From positions 1 to 17,785 of the forward strand of contig JBBSBE010000081.1 of NCBI GenBank assembly GCA_038251625.1: DNA of 17,785 nucleotides, read 5' to 3'. This DNA is from JBBQXK01 sp038251625 (GTDB taxonomy: Bacteria; Pseudomonadota; Alphaproteobacteria; Rhodobacterales; Rhodobacteraceae). Shown here piece after piece: positions 1 through 7,383 of this stretch. Numbering within the stretch: position 1 is the stretch's first letter; the number at the start of each line of letters is the position of its first letter. The notes under the pieces are model-generated. The model worked only from the letters and a program-made list of their open reading frames with translations, was not told the DNA's origin and ran no database searches. The position numbers were made by a program, and so were the translations under genes.

Positions 1-2
1 AA

Positions 3-3000
3 AGGGTCATCGCCGTTGTGCTGTCGGGAACCGGCAGCAACGGGACCGACGGGCTGAAAGAGGTGCGCGCGGCCGGCGGGTTGATATTGGTGCAGGACCC
101 CGAGACCGCAAAATTCGACGGCATGCCGCGCAGTGCGATTGCTGCAGGGATGGCGGACCATGTGCTTGCCCCCGAAGCGATGCCCACCATTCTGGGACAA
201 TATTTCCGCAACGAATATATTGCCGCGCCCAAAGGTGGCGAGACGTCGGAAACCAGTTCGCAGCACCTGATTGATCAGATTCTGACCGTGGTGCGCACCC
301 GCACCGGCCATAACTTCAACACTTACCGGCGCAGCACCTTGCAGCGGCGTATTCAGCGTCGCCTGAGTTTGTATAATATCGACGCGCTGGATGGCTATCT
401 GACCGATTTGCGAAACGATCCGACCGAAGCCGCCTCTCTGGTCAAGGATCTGCTGATCAACGTCACAAGTTTCTTTCGCGATGCGGATGCCTGGAAAACG
501 TTGTGCGACGTTGTGATCACGCCGCTGGTCACGTCGCGCGAAACCGGATCAACCATCCGCGTTTGGGTGCCGGGCTGTTCGACCGGGGAAGAAGCTTATA
601 CTGTGGCCATGCTGATTGCCGAGCAGGCGACGCTGGCGGGCAAAGCGTTCGACGTCAAGATTTTTGCCACCGACGCGCGCGAAGACAACCTGCAAATCGC
701 GCGCGACGGTATCTATCCGGCGGCTGCCGTCACCGGCCTTGATGCCACCCGCAAACGCCGGTTTTTTGAGGCCGCCGAAGCGACTTACCGGGTGAAGAAA
801 GACCTGCGCGCCACCGTGGTTTTTGCCCCGCAAAACCTGCTAAGTGACCCGCCGTTTTCGCATCTTGATCTGGTGACCTGCCGCAATCTGCTAATCTATC
901 TGGAACCCGACGCGCAGCAGGGGATCATCGCGCTCTTTCATTTCGCCCTTGAACCGGGGGGTGCGATGATGCTGGGCAATACCGAAACGGTCGGGCGGCA
1001 CAGCGGCGTTTTCGAGACGCTGTCAAAGAAATGGCGGATATACAAACGGCTGGGCGCAACGCGGCTGGATATTGTCAACTTTCCGGTTTTGCGCGGCCAG
1101 CCCGCCCGCCAAAGGCCAGAACAGGAAACCGCCGTCGTGCAATCGCCCGACCAAACCTTGCCCGCCGCCGATCTGGCGCGGCGTGCCTTGCTGGAACGGT
1201 TCGCGCCCGCCGCTGTGCTGATTGATGTAGCGGGCCGCGTCGTTTATTTTCATGGCTCTACCGGCGCTTATCTTGAACAGCCAACGGGCGAGCCTTCGAA
1301 CGATGTCTTCACCATGGCGCGCGAGGGGCTGGTGACAAAACTGCGCAGCGCGGTGCGCAAAGTCCGCGACGAGGGCAGCGATGTCTCGTTCGAGGCAAAG
1401 CTGCGACACAGCGTCGGCCACCGCGCGGTCATGGTGACCGCGTCACCGATCACCGGGTCGGGCAAGGGGCATATCCTGATCAGCTTTGCCCCCGTGATTG
1501 CCGGTGCAGTGCGGCCTGTGCCCGCCCCGCCGGAAAACCCGTCACAAGTGGCAGATCTGCGGGATGAACTTGCGACAGTGCGGTCAGAGCTGCAGAACAC
1601 CATCGAGCATCTGGAAACCGCAAACGAAGAACTGAAGGCGGCCAACGAAGAAGCCACCTCGATGAATGAGGAACTGCAATCCACCAATGAGGAACTGGAA
1701 ACCTCAAAAGAAGAAATGCAGTCTTTCAACGAAGAATTGCACACGGTGAACGGCCAGTTGCAAAGCAACGTGCGTGATCTTGAAGGTAGCACCAACGATC
1801 TGAACAACCTGCTGGCGGGCACCGATACCGCCACACTGTTTCTGGACGACAAATTCTGCATCAAATGGTTTACACCCGGTTTGCGCGAACTGCTTGACCT
1901 GCTGCCCGCAGATATCGGCAGACCGCTTGAACATTTCGCGATGAAGTTCCGCGACGATAACTTGTTGTCAGACGCGGCACGGGTCATGCACAAACTTCAG
2001 GTGCTGGAAACCGAGGTGTCGGGCATCGGGGGCCGCTGGCATTTGCGCAGGATGCTGCCTTACCGCACGCTGGACAACCGTATCGCGGGCGTGGTGATCA
2101 CATTCTTTGACGTGACAGAAGCCCGGGCCGCACGCCAAGCCAGCACTGAAGCCCGCATATATGCGCAGGCGATTGTGGAAACGATCCGCCAGCCCCTGTT
2201 GGTGATGGATGACGCGTTGAACCTTGTCTCGATCAACCCGGCGTTTGAGGCGTTGTTTCGGGTATCGGAAGCGCAGGAAATTGGGCATTCGGTGATTGAT
2301 CTTGCCAACGGCGGCTGGAACCTGCCGCAACTGCGCGACCTGCTTACAAAACTGGTTCTGGACGCCCAGCCGTTTAACAATGCCGAACTTGACCAGTCTT
2401 TCCCGGTTATCGGGCTACGTCATCTTTTGATCAACGGGCGCAAATTGCTGCGCGAGGGCGGGCGACAAAGCCTGATCCTGCTGGCAATCGAGGATGTGAC
2501 GGTTCGGCGGCAGGCCAATGCTGTCTCGCGGCAGTTGTCCGCCATCGTGGACAGTTCGCGCGATGCGATCATCAGTATTGATGCAGACGGGCTGATCGAC
2601 AGTTGGAATCCGGCGGCGGAAACGATCTTTGGCTTTGGTGCGACCGATATGATTGGCAAACCGTTGTCTGCGATGAATGATCCGGCACAGCCCGGTGATC
2701 TGCCAGACTGCCTTGCGCTGTTTCGTGAAAGTGCCAAGACACTGCATTACGAAATGTCGCGGATCAAGGCCGATGGCACGCCGGTCTGGGTTTCGGTCAC
2801 GGAATCGCCGCTGCTTGACCAGTCCGGCGCGCTGGTGGGGGCGTCCAGTATAGCGCGCGACATCACCGATCGCAGGCAGGCCGAACAGCACCGCGACATT
2901 CTTATAGGTGAACTCAACCACCGGGTCAAAAACTCGCTGGCCGTGGTGCAGGCCATCGCCTCGCAAACCCTGCGCGGCGATATTTCCCTGCCCGACGCGC

Positions 3001-3485
3001 GGCTTGCGTTTACCGAGCGGTTGCGCGTGATGGCCCGTGCGCATGATCTGTTGGTGACGTCAAACTGGTCCGGCACCGATCTGGCCAGTGTGATCGAGGC
3101 CACGATTGACCCGCATCGGGGCGGGAAAAGCCGGTTTGGAATTTCGGGTCCGTATGTTGGATTAAGGCCGCAGCTTGCAGTGACATTCAGTTTGGTCTTG
3201 CACGAACTTTGCACAAATGCCGCAAAATACGGCGCACTTTCGGTGCCGGAAGGCCGCGTAGATATCACGTGGACGGTCACTGGCCTCGCTGACAAAGCCC
3301 GTCTTTGGTGGCAATGGGCCGAGACCGGCGGCCCGGCCGTGAAAGCGCCAGTTCGCAAGGGGTTCGGATCCAGATTAATCGAACAGGTTTTGCCGATGGA
3401 ACTTTTGGGCGAAGTAAAGGTTACTTATGACGCTACCGGCGTGGTTTGCCTGTTTCAGTCGCCGGTGCCGGGCCTGGACCCATAG
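3..3485 (+). CDS. CheB-CheR-PAS-HWE hybrid histidine kinase (5' end outside window)
   Basis: The reading frame is open to the left edge, so the start lies upstream. In order it shows the end of a CheB methylesterase domain (about 3-220, with LSGTGSNGTDG and FDGMPRSAI), a CheR methyltransferase domain (about 260-1060, with TSFFRD, the SAM-binding VPGCSTGEEAYT and TCRNLLIYL), a long Glu/Asn-rich coiled coil (about 1550-1800) typical of CheB/CheR fusions, and PAS-like domains at about 1810-2110, 2140-2490 and 2520-2880. A C-terminal HWE kinase follows: H-box NHRVKNS near 2915, N-box HELCTNAAKYGALS near 3200, then WAETGGP and GFGSRLIEQ. The hallmark HWE residues are all present. It is probably a cytosolic sensor kinase that phosphorylates a separate receiver, perhaps the next gene. 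The CheB catalytic Asp position reads Asn (GSNG rather than GSDG), so esterase activity is doubtful. The stop is 6 bp before the response regulator frame. The domain calls are firm; the stimulus is unknown. Confidence 0.93.
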   Translation, partial: RVIAVVLSGTGSNGTDGLKEVRAAGGLILVQDPETAKFDGMPRSAIAAGMADHVLAPEAMPTILGQYFRNEYIAAPKGGETSETSSQHLIDQILTVVRTRTGHNFNTYRRSTLQRRIQRRLSLYNIDALDGYLTDLRNDPTEAASLVKDLLINVTSFFRDADAWKTLCDVVITPLVTSRETGSTIRVWVPGCSTGEEAYTVAMLIAEQATLAGKAFDVKIFATDAREDNLQIARDGIYPAAAVTGLDATRKRRFFEAAEATYRVKKDLRATVVFAPQNLLSDPPFSHLDLVTCRNLLIYLEPDAQQGIIALFHFALEPGGAMMLGNTETVGRHSGVFETLSKKWRIYKRLGATRLDIVNFPVLRGQPARQRPEQETAVVQSPDQTLPAADLARRALLERFAPAAVLIDVAGRVVYFHGSTGAYLEQPTGEPSNDVFTMAREGLVTKLRSAVRKVRDEGSDVSFEAKLRHSVGHRAVMVTASPITGSGKGHILISFAPVIAGAVRPVPAPPENPSQVADLRDELATVRSELQNTIEHLETANEELKAANEEATSMNEELQSTNEELETSKEEMQSFNEELHTVNGQLQSNVRDLEGSTNDLNNLLAGTDTATLFLDDKFCIKWFTPGLRELLDLLPADIGRPLEHFAMKFRDDNLLSDAARVMHKLQVLETEVSGIGGRWHLRRMLPYRTLDNRIAGVVITFFDVTEARAARQASTEARIYAQAIVETIRQPLLVMDDALNLVSINPAFEALFRVSEAQEIGHSVIDLANGGWNLPQLRDLLTKLVLDAQPFNNAELDQSFPVIGLRHLLINGRKLLREGGRQSLILLAIEDVTVRRQANAVSRQLSAIVDSSRDAIISIDADGLIDSWNPAAETIFGFGATDMIGKPLSAMNDPAQPGDLPDCLALFRESAKTLHYEMSRIKADGTPVWVSVTESPLLDQSGALVGASSIARDITDRRQAEQHRDILIGELNHRVKNSLAVVQAIASQTLRGDISLPDARLAFTERLRVMARAHDLLVTSNWSGTDLASVIEATIDPHRGGKSRFGISGPYVGLRPQLAVTFSLVLHELCTNAAKYGALSVPEGRVDITWTVTGLADKARLWWQWAETGGPAVKAPVRKGFGSRLIEQVLPMELLGEVKVTYDATGVVCLFQSPVPGLDP

Positions 3486-3491
3486 TTGGAT

Positions 3492-3869
3492 ATGACAATG
3501 CCTGCGGATACCGGCTTTTTACGGTTCATGATATTGGATGACGAAGCCATCATTGCGCTTGATCTCGCCGGTATGCTGCAAGACCTTGGGCATTCCGTGG
3601 TCTCAACGGCGACCCGTGTGGCTGGTGGGATGGAGTTTGCCAGATATGGCGATCTTGATATGGCTATTCTTGATATCAATGTTCACGGCGTGACGTCTTT
3701 CCCCCTTGCTGCGATTCTGCAAGACCGCGGCATTCCGGTTATCTTTGCAAGCGGATATGGCAAAAGTGGGCTGATTGATGGGTTTCGCGATGCATTGGTG
3801 CTGACCAAGCCCTACGGAATGGATCACCTGTCGCAAGTGGTGGCGAAGGCGCGCCTAAAGGCGGCCTGA
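3492..3869 (+). CDS. single-domain response regulator (receiver only)
   Basis: The product is a stand-alone receiver domain of about 125 residues with no output domain. Visible residues, numbered from ATG 3492, are the acidic pair D16-D17 (ILDDE), phosphoacceptor D61 (AILDINVHG), the switch S87 in FASGYG, and K106 in LTKPY. The FASGYG segment resembles the FAT-GUY motif of single-domain regulators such as SdrG and MrrA, which act in the general stress phosphorelay of alphaproteobacteria; here Ser replaces Thr. It begins just after the HWE kinase stop and is probably translationally coupled. TTG 3486 and ATG 3498 are alternative starts, and no strong ribosome binding site separates them. It is the likely phosphorylation partner or phosphate sink of the upstream kinase; that role is inference. 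Confidence 0.9.
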   Translation: MTMPADTGFLRFMILDDEAIIALDLAGMLQDLGHSVVSTATRVAGGMEFARYGDLDMAILDINVHGVTSFPLAAILQDRGIPVIFASGYGKSGLIDGFRDALVLTKPYGMDHLSQVVAKARLKAA

Positions 3870-4136
3870 CCACAGCAAGGTAAGCGTTAGCGCTGCACGC
3901 AAAAGGGTTTACGCCATTCGGGACAACCCGCCTCACCTTGGTGTCCACATGGTCTGCGAAGGGCAGTCCTGCAGTGCGGTTGATGGCCCACCAACCGGCC
4001 CCCCATCCCCTTGACTGCGGCATCCACGAACTCAGTCAGCAAGACCTTTGGGCTACCTGTTGGCGCGCCAAAAGCGGACGACACGAAAATGATCGTGTAT
4101 CCCGAAGGTGGTACGCGGTTCAAATAGCCTTATGGG
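3870..4136. other. intergenic stretch, no convincing gene
   Basis: This lies between the response regulator and the IS21-type end. Short open frames exist on both strands, but none has a good ribosome binding site or a recognisable product. The reverse strand has weakly protein-like segments in two frames (about 3900-4120), which could be a decayed gene. I could not assign a family. Confidence 0.4.
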
Positions 4137-4191
4137 TGTTGATTTTAACCCAGAAGTCAGCCGGTATTTTCCCCGAGAAGTGAGCCACCTC
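4137..4191 (-). mobile_element. IS21-family terminal end (remnant)
   Basis: The segment starts TGTTGATTTT and holds two similar repeats, AACCCAGAAGTCAGCCGG and CCCCGAGAAGTGAGCCACC. This matches the usual design of IS21-family ends: a terminal TGTTGA and repeated inner transposase-binding boxes. It sits directly beside the IS5 element, and the tail of an istB-like gene lies on the far side in the right orientation. It is therefore best read as the end downstream of istB of one IS21 element that IS5 later split. The family call rests on recognised motifs, not on a database match. Confidence 0.55.
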
Positions 4192-4192
4192 T

Positions 4193-4212
4193 GATTAGTC
4201 GATCCTGAACAA
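4193..4212 (+). repeat. IS5 terminal inverted repeat, left
   Basis: GATTAGTCGATCCTGAACAA pairs with the inverse of 5669-5688. The four mismatches lie in the outer part. The transposase stop codon is only a few bases inside. Confidence 0.75.
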
Positions 4213-4217
4213 CGCGG

Positions 4218-5564
4218 TCAGGCTGCCATCGGCTGATACCGATCACTCTGGTGAGGTCTGTAGGCCGCCAAGATAGCCGCAATTATGAGGGACAAAAGTG
4301 CCCTTAGGTGGGCGAGGATCTTTCGAATGTTGTGGCCGCATCCGCAAAGCACAGCAAAGAGGGCATCGCCGATGGTGCCTTTCAGGGGGCAACGCGCGAG
4401 GCGGCCACCGGATTTCATGTGCCCAATCTCAGGCTCGATGGCGCTGCGGCGGCGGAGATCAGCTACAAGCTTGGGCGTCAGTCCGCGCCTGGTTCCGCTG
4501 ATCAGCACGCGGGTCTTGTCCACGCCATGGCCTCGATAACCACGGTCGACCACGGCAAGGTCGGGCCTGTGGTTGGTCAGGATTTCCACCTGTTCCAGCG
4601 CCGGGGCCAAGGTATGACCGTTATAGGGATTGCCAGAAAAGCTGCGCATGCCGACGACGAAGCCCTCGTCCAGCGTCGTGGTGATGCTGACCTTGCAGCC
4701 AAACTCATAACGCACCCGCGCTTTGCCCTTTGATATGCAGTCGACTTCGGGCTCATGCAGAGCGTAGATCTTGTCGCTCCCCTTGGGCTGCTGGTGCAGC
4801 AGTTGCGAGACCAGGGCGAGCTTGGCAATAATCTGGTCGCGAAGCGGGCCAGTTGCGATGTCATCGAGGTGGCGGCGTAGGCCTCGCATCACACGGCCGG
4901 TGTAACTCTTCAGTGTCTTCAATGCCTTGCGCATGCGTCGGAACTGCTTGGCATGGGCATAGCGACCGACCTGCATGGCCAAACGGGGCGCAAGACGGGC
5001 ATAGGACTGACGCAAATCCACTCCAGCCTCTTGCGCCAGGGTGACAAGTTGCGCCCGTGCCCGTTCGTAAAGCCTGGCGTCCGTGGGATGGGCAATATTC
5101 TTTTCCATCACTGTGGTATCAACGGCCACGCGCTTCAGACTGGCGTCGTCGATAGCCCCGGATTTGCGTCCGGCCTCAATGGTCTGGGTCAGCAACCACT
5201 CCACGCCTTCTTCACCAATCCGAATGCGCCAGCGCGTCAAGGAAGACGGGTCAATGGGCGGGCGATGCTGGAAGAAGGTCTCACCCGTAAGGTGCTGATA
5301 GTAGGGGTTCTCGACCCATCGGGCGACCACGGCCTCGTCCGACAACCGATAGGCATGCTGCAGGTAGAGCAGCCCCGCGACCAGGCGCGGCGGTGTGGCC
5401 GGACGCCCCGTCGTCGAAGGGAAGAACTCCGACCATTCCCGGTCGAATACTTCCCAGGTGATCAGGGCGGTCAGCTTCACCAACTCATGGCGCGGGTCGA
5501 TCATGTCGACCAGGCGCGGACGCAGGAGGTCATCTTGTTCTGGCAGGCGCGAGCGGTGCTTCAT
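4218..5564 (-). CDS. IS5-family transposase
   Basis: The DDE transposase of the IS5 element has 448 residues from the ATG at 5564 (MKHRSRLPEQ). This start matches the usual N-terminus of this IS5 subgroup. An upstream in-frame ATG at 5657 would add 31 unlikely residues. Family features include the N-terminal helical region with RLVAGLLYLQHAY and SDEAVVARWVENPYYQ, the first catalytic Asp in VAVDTTVMEK, the second in LAVVDRGYRGHG, and the C-terminal RRSAIEPEIGHMKSGGRL segment, which supplies the catalytic Glu. It ends with HNIRKILAHLRALL. The frame is intact, so the element may still be active. Long open frames on the opposite strand are by-products of its GC-rich codons. Confidence 0.93.
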   Translation of the reverse strand: MKHRSRLPEQDDLLRPRLVDMIDPRHELVKLTALITWEVFDREWSEFFPSTTGRPATPPRLVAGLLYLQHAYRLSDEAVVARWVENPYYQHLTGETFFQHRPPIDPSSLTRWRIRIGEEGVEWLLTQTIEAGRKSGAIDDASLKRVAVDTTVMEKNIAHPTDARLYERARAQLVTLAQEAGVDLRQSYARLAPRLAMQVGRYAHAKQFRRMRKALKTLKSYTGRVMRGLRRHLDDIATGPLRDQIIAKLALVSQLLHQQPKGSDKIYALHEPEVDCISKGKARVRYEFGCKVSITTTLDEGFVVGMRSFSGNPYNGHTLAPALEQVEILTNHRPDLAVVDRGYRGHGVDKTRVLISGTRRGLTPKLVADLRRRSAIEPEIGHMKSGGRLARCPLKGTIGDALFAVLCGCGHNIRKILAHLRALLSLIIAAILAAYRPHQSDRYQPMAA

Positions 5565-5668
5565 TGGCAAGACCGAATTTGCAAGGTTTCTAAAGACACT
5601 ATACAAAACCTTGCGACCCATGGCGAGAAAATCCGCAACTAAAACGCGTGAAATCAATGGTCTAAGAC

Positions 5669-5688
5669 TTGTTCAGGCCGGACTGATT
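5669..5688 (-). repeat. IS5 terminal inverted repeat, right
   Basis: Read on the reverse strand it is AATCAGTCCGGCCTGAACAA, matching the left repeat at 16 of 20 positions. Confidence 0.75.
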
Positions 5689-5689
5689 A

Positions 5690-5888
5690 TGGATTTCGGT
5701 TAATACGGGGGGCAAGTTTTGTGTTGTCTCCTTCTTTTTCTTTCTCCTTGCGGCAGATGCGGCAGCTGAACTGGCCTTGAAGCGGAAGCTGTCGTTCCCG
5801 GTTTCCAGGTCGAGCCATTGAGGCGCCATTGGTTCGAGCCCAATGGCGAGGGGCAGCGGAGGGTGAGGCGGTCGAGCAAGGCGGCAGT
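5690..5888 (-). pseudogene. istB: istB C-terminal remnant (IS21 family helper ATPase)
   Basis: On the reverse strand, 5888-5853 encodes TAALLDRLTLRC, close to the conserved (T)ALLDRLTHRC segment near the end of IstB. After about 45 foreign-looking bases and a frame change, 5808 onward encodes LETGNDSFRFKASSAA and a Lys-rich tail, which is how many alphaproteobacterial IstB proteins end. The first about 200 residues, with the ATPase core, are missing. The 45-bp interruption contains a perfect 9-bp inverted repeat. The IS5 element has cut the sequence just past the tail. Together with 4137-4191 this is what remains of one IS21 element. The assignment is from remembered family sequence; it is fairly sure for the ETGNDSFRFK part. 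Confidence 0.65.
5824..5848. repeat. perfect 9-bp inverted repeat inside istB remnant
   Basis: CGCCATTGG and CCAATGGCG flank the 7-base loop TTCGAGC. The layout resembles a tRNA T-arm (5-bp stem, TTCGAGC loop), but no matching acceptor strand is found upstream, so I do not call a tRNA. It disrupts the istB frame. Confidence 0.6.
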
Positions 5889-6020
5889 CCTGCCGAGTGT
5901 GGCTCAACAACGCTCACAGGCACACTAGTTCTAGCCCACAAGATCGCGCGTCTCTCGGCGTATTGGCGGACTAACTGCGCGGTATCCCGCCTGCTTGGTC
6001 GGCCGTCCTTGCGTGATCCC
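5889..6020. other. spacer between IS remnant and CHRD promoter
   Basis: I see no gene or clear motif. The istB reading frame is interrupted by a stop here, so the IS21 remnant seems to end near 5890. Confidence 0.4.
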
Positions 6021-6045
6021 GGAACCGTATGATTGGAAAAACGTT
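6021..6045 (+). promoter_or_regulatory. EcfG-type general stress promoter of the CHRD gene
   Basis: GGAAC at 6021-6025 and CGTT at 6042-6045 are separated by exactly 16 bases, a perfect match to the EcfG sigma consensus of alphaproteobacteria. The predicted transcript would start near 6052, giving a leader of about 40 bases before the CHRD start codon. Confidence 0.8.
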
Positions 6046-6090
6046 GAACAAAGGGTGATTTTGCCCCAACTTTCTTAGGGGACGTTTGCC

Positions 6091-6522
6091 ATGATCCGCA
6101 CCCAAAACCTAGGTGTTGTTGCCGCGCTGGCCGTCAGCATGATGTTCACAGCCGCCGCCGCGCAAGCCGAGATGATGAAATTCACCACCGAATTGACCGG
6201 CGCTGCCGAAGTTCCGCCGACCGACAGTGCCGCGACGGGAACCGCCGAAGTGACGCTTGATACCGAAGCCAAAACCGTCACTTGGGTCTTTACGCATGAT
6301 GGCCTGAGCGGCGACATGACGGCGTCGCATATCCACGGCCCCGCAGAGGCGACCGAAGCCGCAGGCCCGGTGATCGACACCACGTCTGAAACCATGGAAG
6401 GCACTGCGCAGATCACCGATGAACAAGCGGCAGACCTGATGGCAGGCAAGTATTACTTCAACGTGCATACCGAAAAGTTTCCGGACGGCGAAATCCGTGG
6501 CCAGCTTGCGCTGATGCAATAA
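6091..6522 (+). CDS. secreted CHRD-domain protein
   Basis: The product has 143 residues. A signal peptide covers about residues 1-26 (hydrophobic core GVVAALAVSMMFTAAAA, cleavage after AQA), so the mature protein is probably periplasmic. The rest is one CHRD domain: TTELTGAAEVPPTDS at the start, the middle THDGLSGDMTASHIHGPA with the characteristic His pair, and the ending YYFNVHTEKFPDGEIRGQL. CHRD domains were named from chordin; the function of the bacterial single-domain forms is not established. The sequence AGGGGAC about 10 bases before ATG 6091 is a good ribosome binding site. The gene stands alone, preceded by a perfect EcfG-type promoter, so it is probably induced by general stress or on entry into stationary phase. 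Confidence 0.92.
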   Translation: MIRTQNLGVVAALAVSMMFTAAAAQAEMMKFTTELTGAAEVPPTDSAATGTAEVTLDTEAKTVTWVFTHDGLSGDMTASHIHGPAEATEAAGPVIDTTSETMEGTAQITDEQAADLMAGKYYFNVHTEKFPDGEIRGQLALMQ

Positions 6523-6723
6523 CCAGTTGCGACACCCGCATGCGCCGCTCGTTTGTGGTGCGTGCGGGGCATCAAGGCAGTCCCTTCGGCGACTGGCTGA
6601 GGGAACCACGCGGCGACACGGCACGCTTAAAACGGTAGAACGGACGGGCCTGTCAACCAGAGTTGACGGCACAAGGAGCAAAGTGGTTTTTCTGATCTCC
6701 CACCTGACCAACGCAAGGTATGG
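6523..6723. other. convergent intergenic region
   Basis: This lies between the 3' ends of the CHRD and luxR-type genes. A small hairpin CAGTC-CCTTCGG(C)-GACTG occurs near 6570-6590 but lacks a T-run, so a terminator is only possible. Confidence 0.3.
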
Positions 6724-7107
6724 TCATGAAACACCAAGTGAAAGGCGAACCAGCGCAGGCAAAGATGTGGCCCCAGTCCGGTGCATGATCGCGGCGCGGT
6801 GGTTTTCCACAGTGCGCTGGCTGATGCAAAGATCGGCGGCGATGTACTTGCTGGGGTGCCCCGCCAGAACAAGGGCCAAGACTTCGCGCTGTCGGGGTGT
6901 CAGCTTGTCAGTCACAGTTGCTGCCCCCAGCGTCATCATCGCCAAGGCGACCGTCAACTGCCGGTTCTGCACGGCGAGCTCGCCATTGCGCGACAGCAAC
7001 TCCGTCACGGACGGGTTGCTATTTGCTGGCAATGGCACCGCGTTTTTGCCGCGAATGGCAAAGGGCCGCGCTACACTCTTCAAGAAATGCACCGGATCGT
7101 TTGGCAT
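6724..7107 (-). CDS. small LuxR/FixJ-type HTH transcriptional regulator
   Basis: The product has 127 residues. The C-terminal half (about residues 66-125) is a LuxR/GerE helix-turn-helix domain: LTPRQREVLALVLAGHPSKYIAADL, then SQRTVENHRAAIMHRTGA and SLPALVRL. The N-terminal 60 residues contain neither a receiver nor an autoinducer-binding domain, only a short predicted helix (ELLSRNGELAVQNRQL). It is therefore a DNA-binding protein without an obvious phosphorylation site. GGAG lies 8 bases before the ATG. It diverges from the first dps gene, and a perfect EcfG-type promoter on its strand lies 154 bases upstream, suggesting it is a second-tier regulator of the stress block. Its targets are unknown. 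Confidence 0.9.
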   Translation of the reverse strand: MPNDPVHFLKSVARPFAIRGKNAVPLPANSNPSVTELLSRNGELAVQNRQLTVALAMMTLGAATVTDKLTPRQREVLALVLAGHPSKYIAADLCISQRTVENHRAAIMHRTGATSLPALVRLSLGVS

Positions 7108-7212
7108 AGGCGGCTCCGATCAAGGGGTATGGCACAATAGCCACGGCGAAAATTTGCCCAGTGTGCGTCATGCAACCAGCGCGACATTAACTTCGATCAA
7201 GCAACAACGGCC

Positions 7213-7227
7213 TGAGTAGTTTCCGAG
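7213..7227 (+). repeat. 15-bp repeat, copy 1, upstream of dps
   Basis: TGAGTAGTTTCCGAG is identical to 8084-8098. It lies 157 bases before the dps start codon, against 150 for the second copy. It marks the left border of a tandem duplication and may be a conserved control site. Confidence 0.8.
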
Positions 7228-7260
7228 TCTTTCGGCGGCAACATCCTCTTTGCTAAGGTC

Positions 7261-7285
7261 AACGCAACGGATGCCAGTCAGTTCC
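7261..7285 (-). promoter_or_regulatory. EcfG-type promoter on the reverse strand (luxR-type gene)
   Basis: On the reverse strand GGAAC (7285-7281) and CGTT (7264-7261) are 16 bases apart, a perfect consensus match. It points toward the luxR-type gene, with a leader of about 145 bases. I see no such site on the dps strand, so dps must use another promoter or the site acts differently from expected. The equivalent place in the second dps leader has lost both boxes. Confidence 0.65.
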
Positions 7286-7308
7286 CCCTGATGCGCTTAA
7301 TCGTCGCT

Positions 7309-7334
7309 GCGACCTTTGCCTCCCGCTAGGTCGC
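7309..7334 (+). promoter_or_regulatory. leader hairpin 1 with CCTCCC loop, before dps
   Basis: The stem GCGACCT/AGGTCGC (7 perfect pairs) closes a 12-base loop TTGCCTCCCGCT, ending 49 bases before the dps start codon. The loop carries CCTCCC, complementary to Shine-Dalgarno sequences. The second dps leader has a matching hairpin at 8183-8207 with two compensatory pair changes (A-T to G-C and C-G to T-A). That supports a conserved RNA structure. Confidence 0.65.
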
Positions 7335-7383
7335 GAATGGCATCCGCCACTCCGAACACCCGTCAGCAAGGGACGACAGACCA

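Larger units (their letters stand above)
4193..5688 (-). mobile_element. IS5-family insertion sequence
   Basis: The element spans from one imperfect 20-bp inverted repeat to the other and carries a single transposase gene on the reverse strand. The ends match at 16 of 20 positions, with an identical inner CCTGAACAA. I see no clear target-site duplication directly outside the repeats; it may have been lost by recombination, or the exact ends may be off by a base or two. It is inserted in an IS21-family remnant: istB-like sequence is on its right and an IS21-type end on its left. Confidence 0.85.

Noticed and set aside
1268..1993. 241-residue reverse-strand frame inside the kinase gene
   Set aside because: It is antisense to the strongly conserved coiled coil and PAS region; its Ser-rich composition is what the reverse of Glu/Asn-rich codons gives.
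4953..5642. 229-residue plus-strand frame inside the IS5 transposase
   Set aside because: It is antisense to a recognisable transposase and has no domain of its own.
5824..5853. a tRNA gene, suggested by the T-arm-like hairpin
   Set aside because: No acceptor partner, anticodon arm or D arm is found within about 80 bases upstream.
6527..7219. 230-residue plus-strand frame antisense to the luxR-type gene
   Set aside because: The reverse strand encodes a clear LuxR HTH with a ribosome binding site; the plus-strand frame has no family features.
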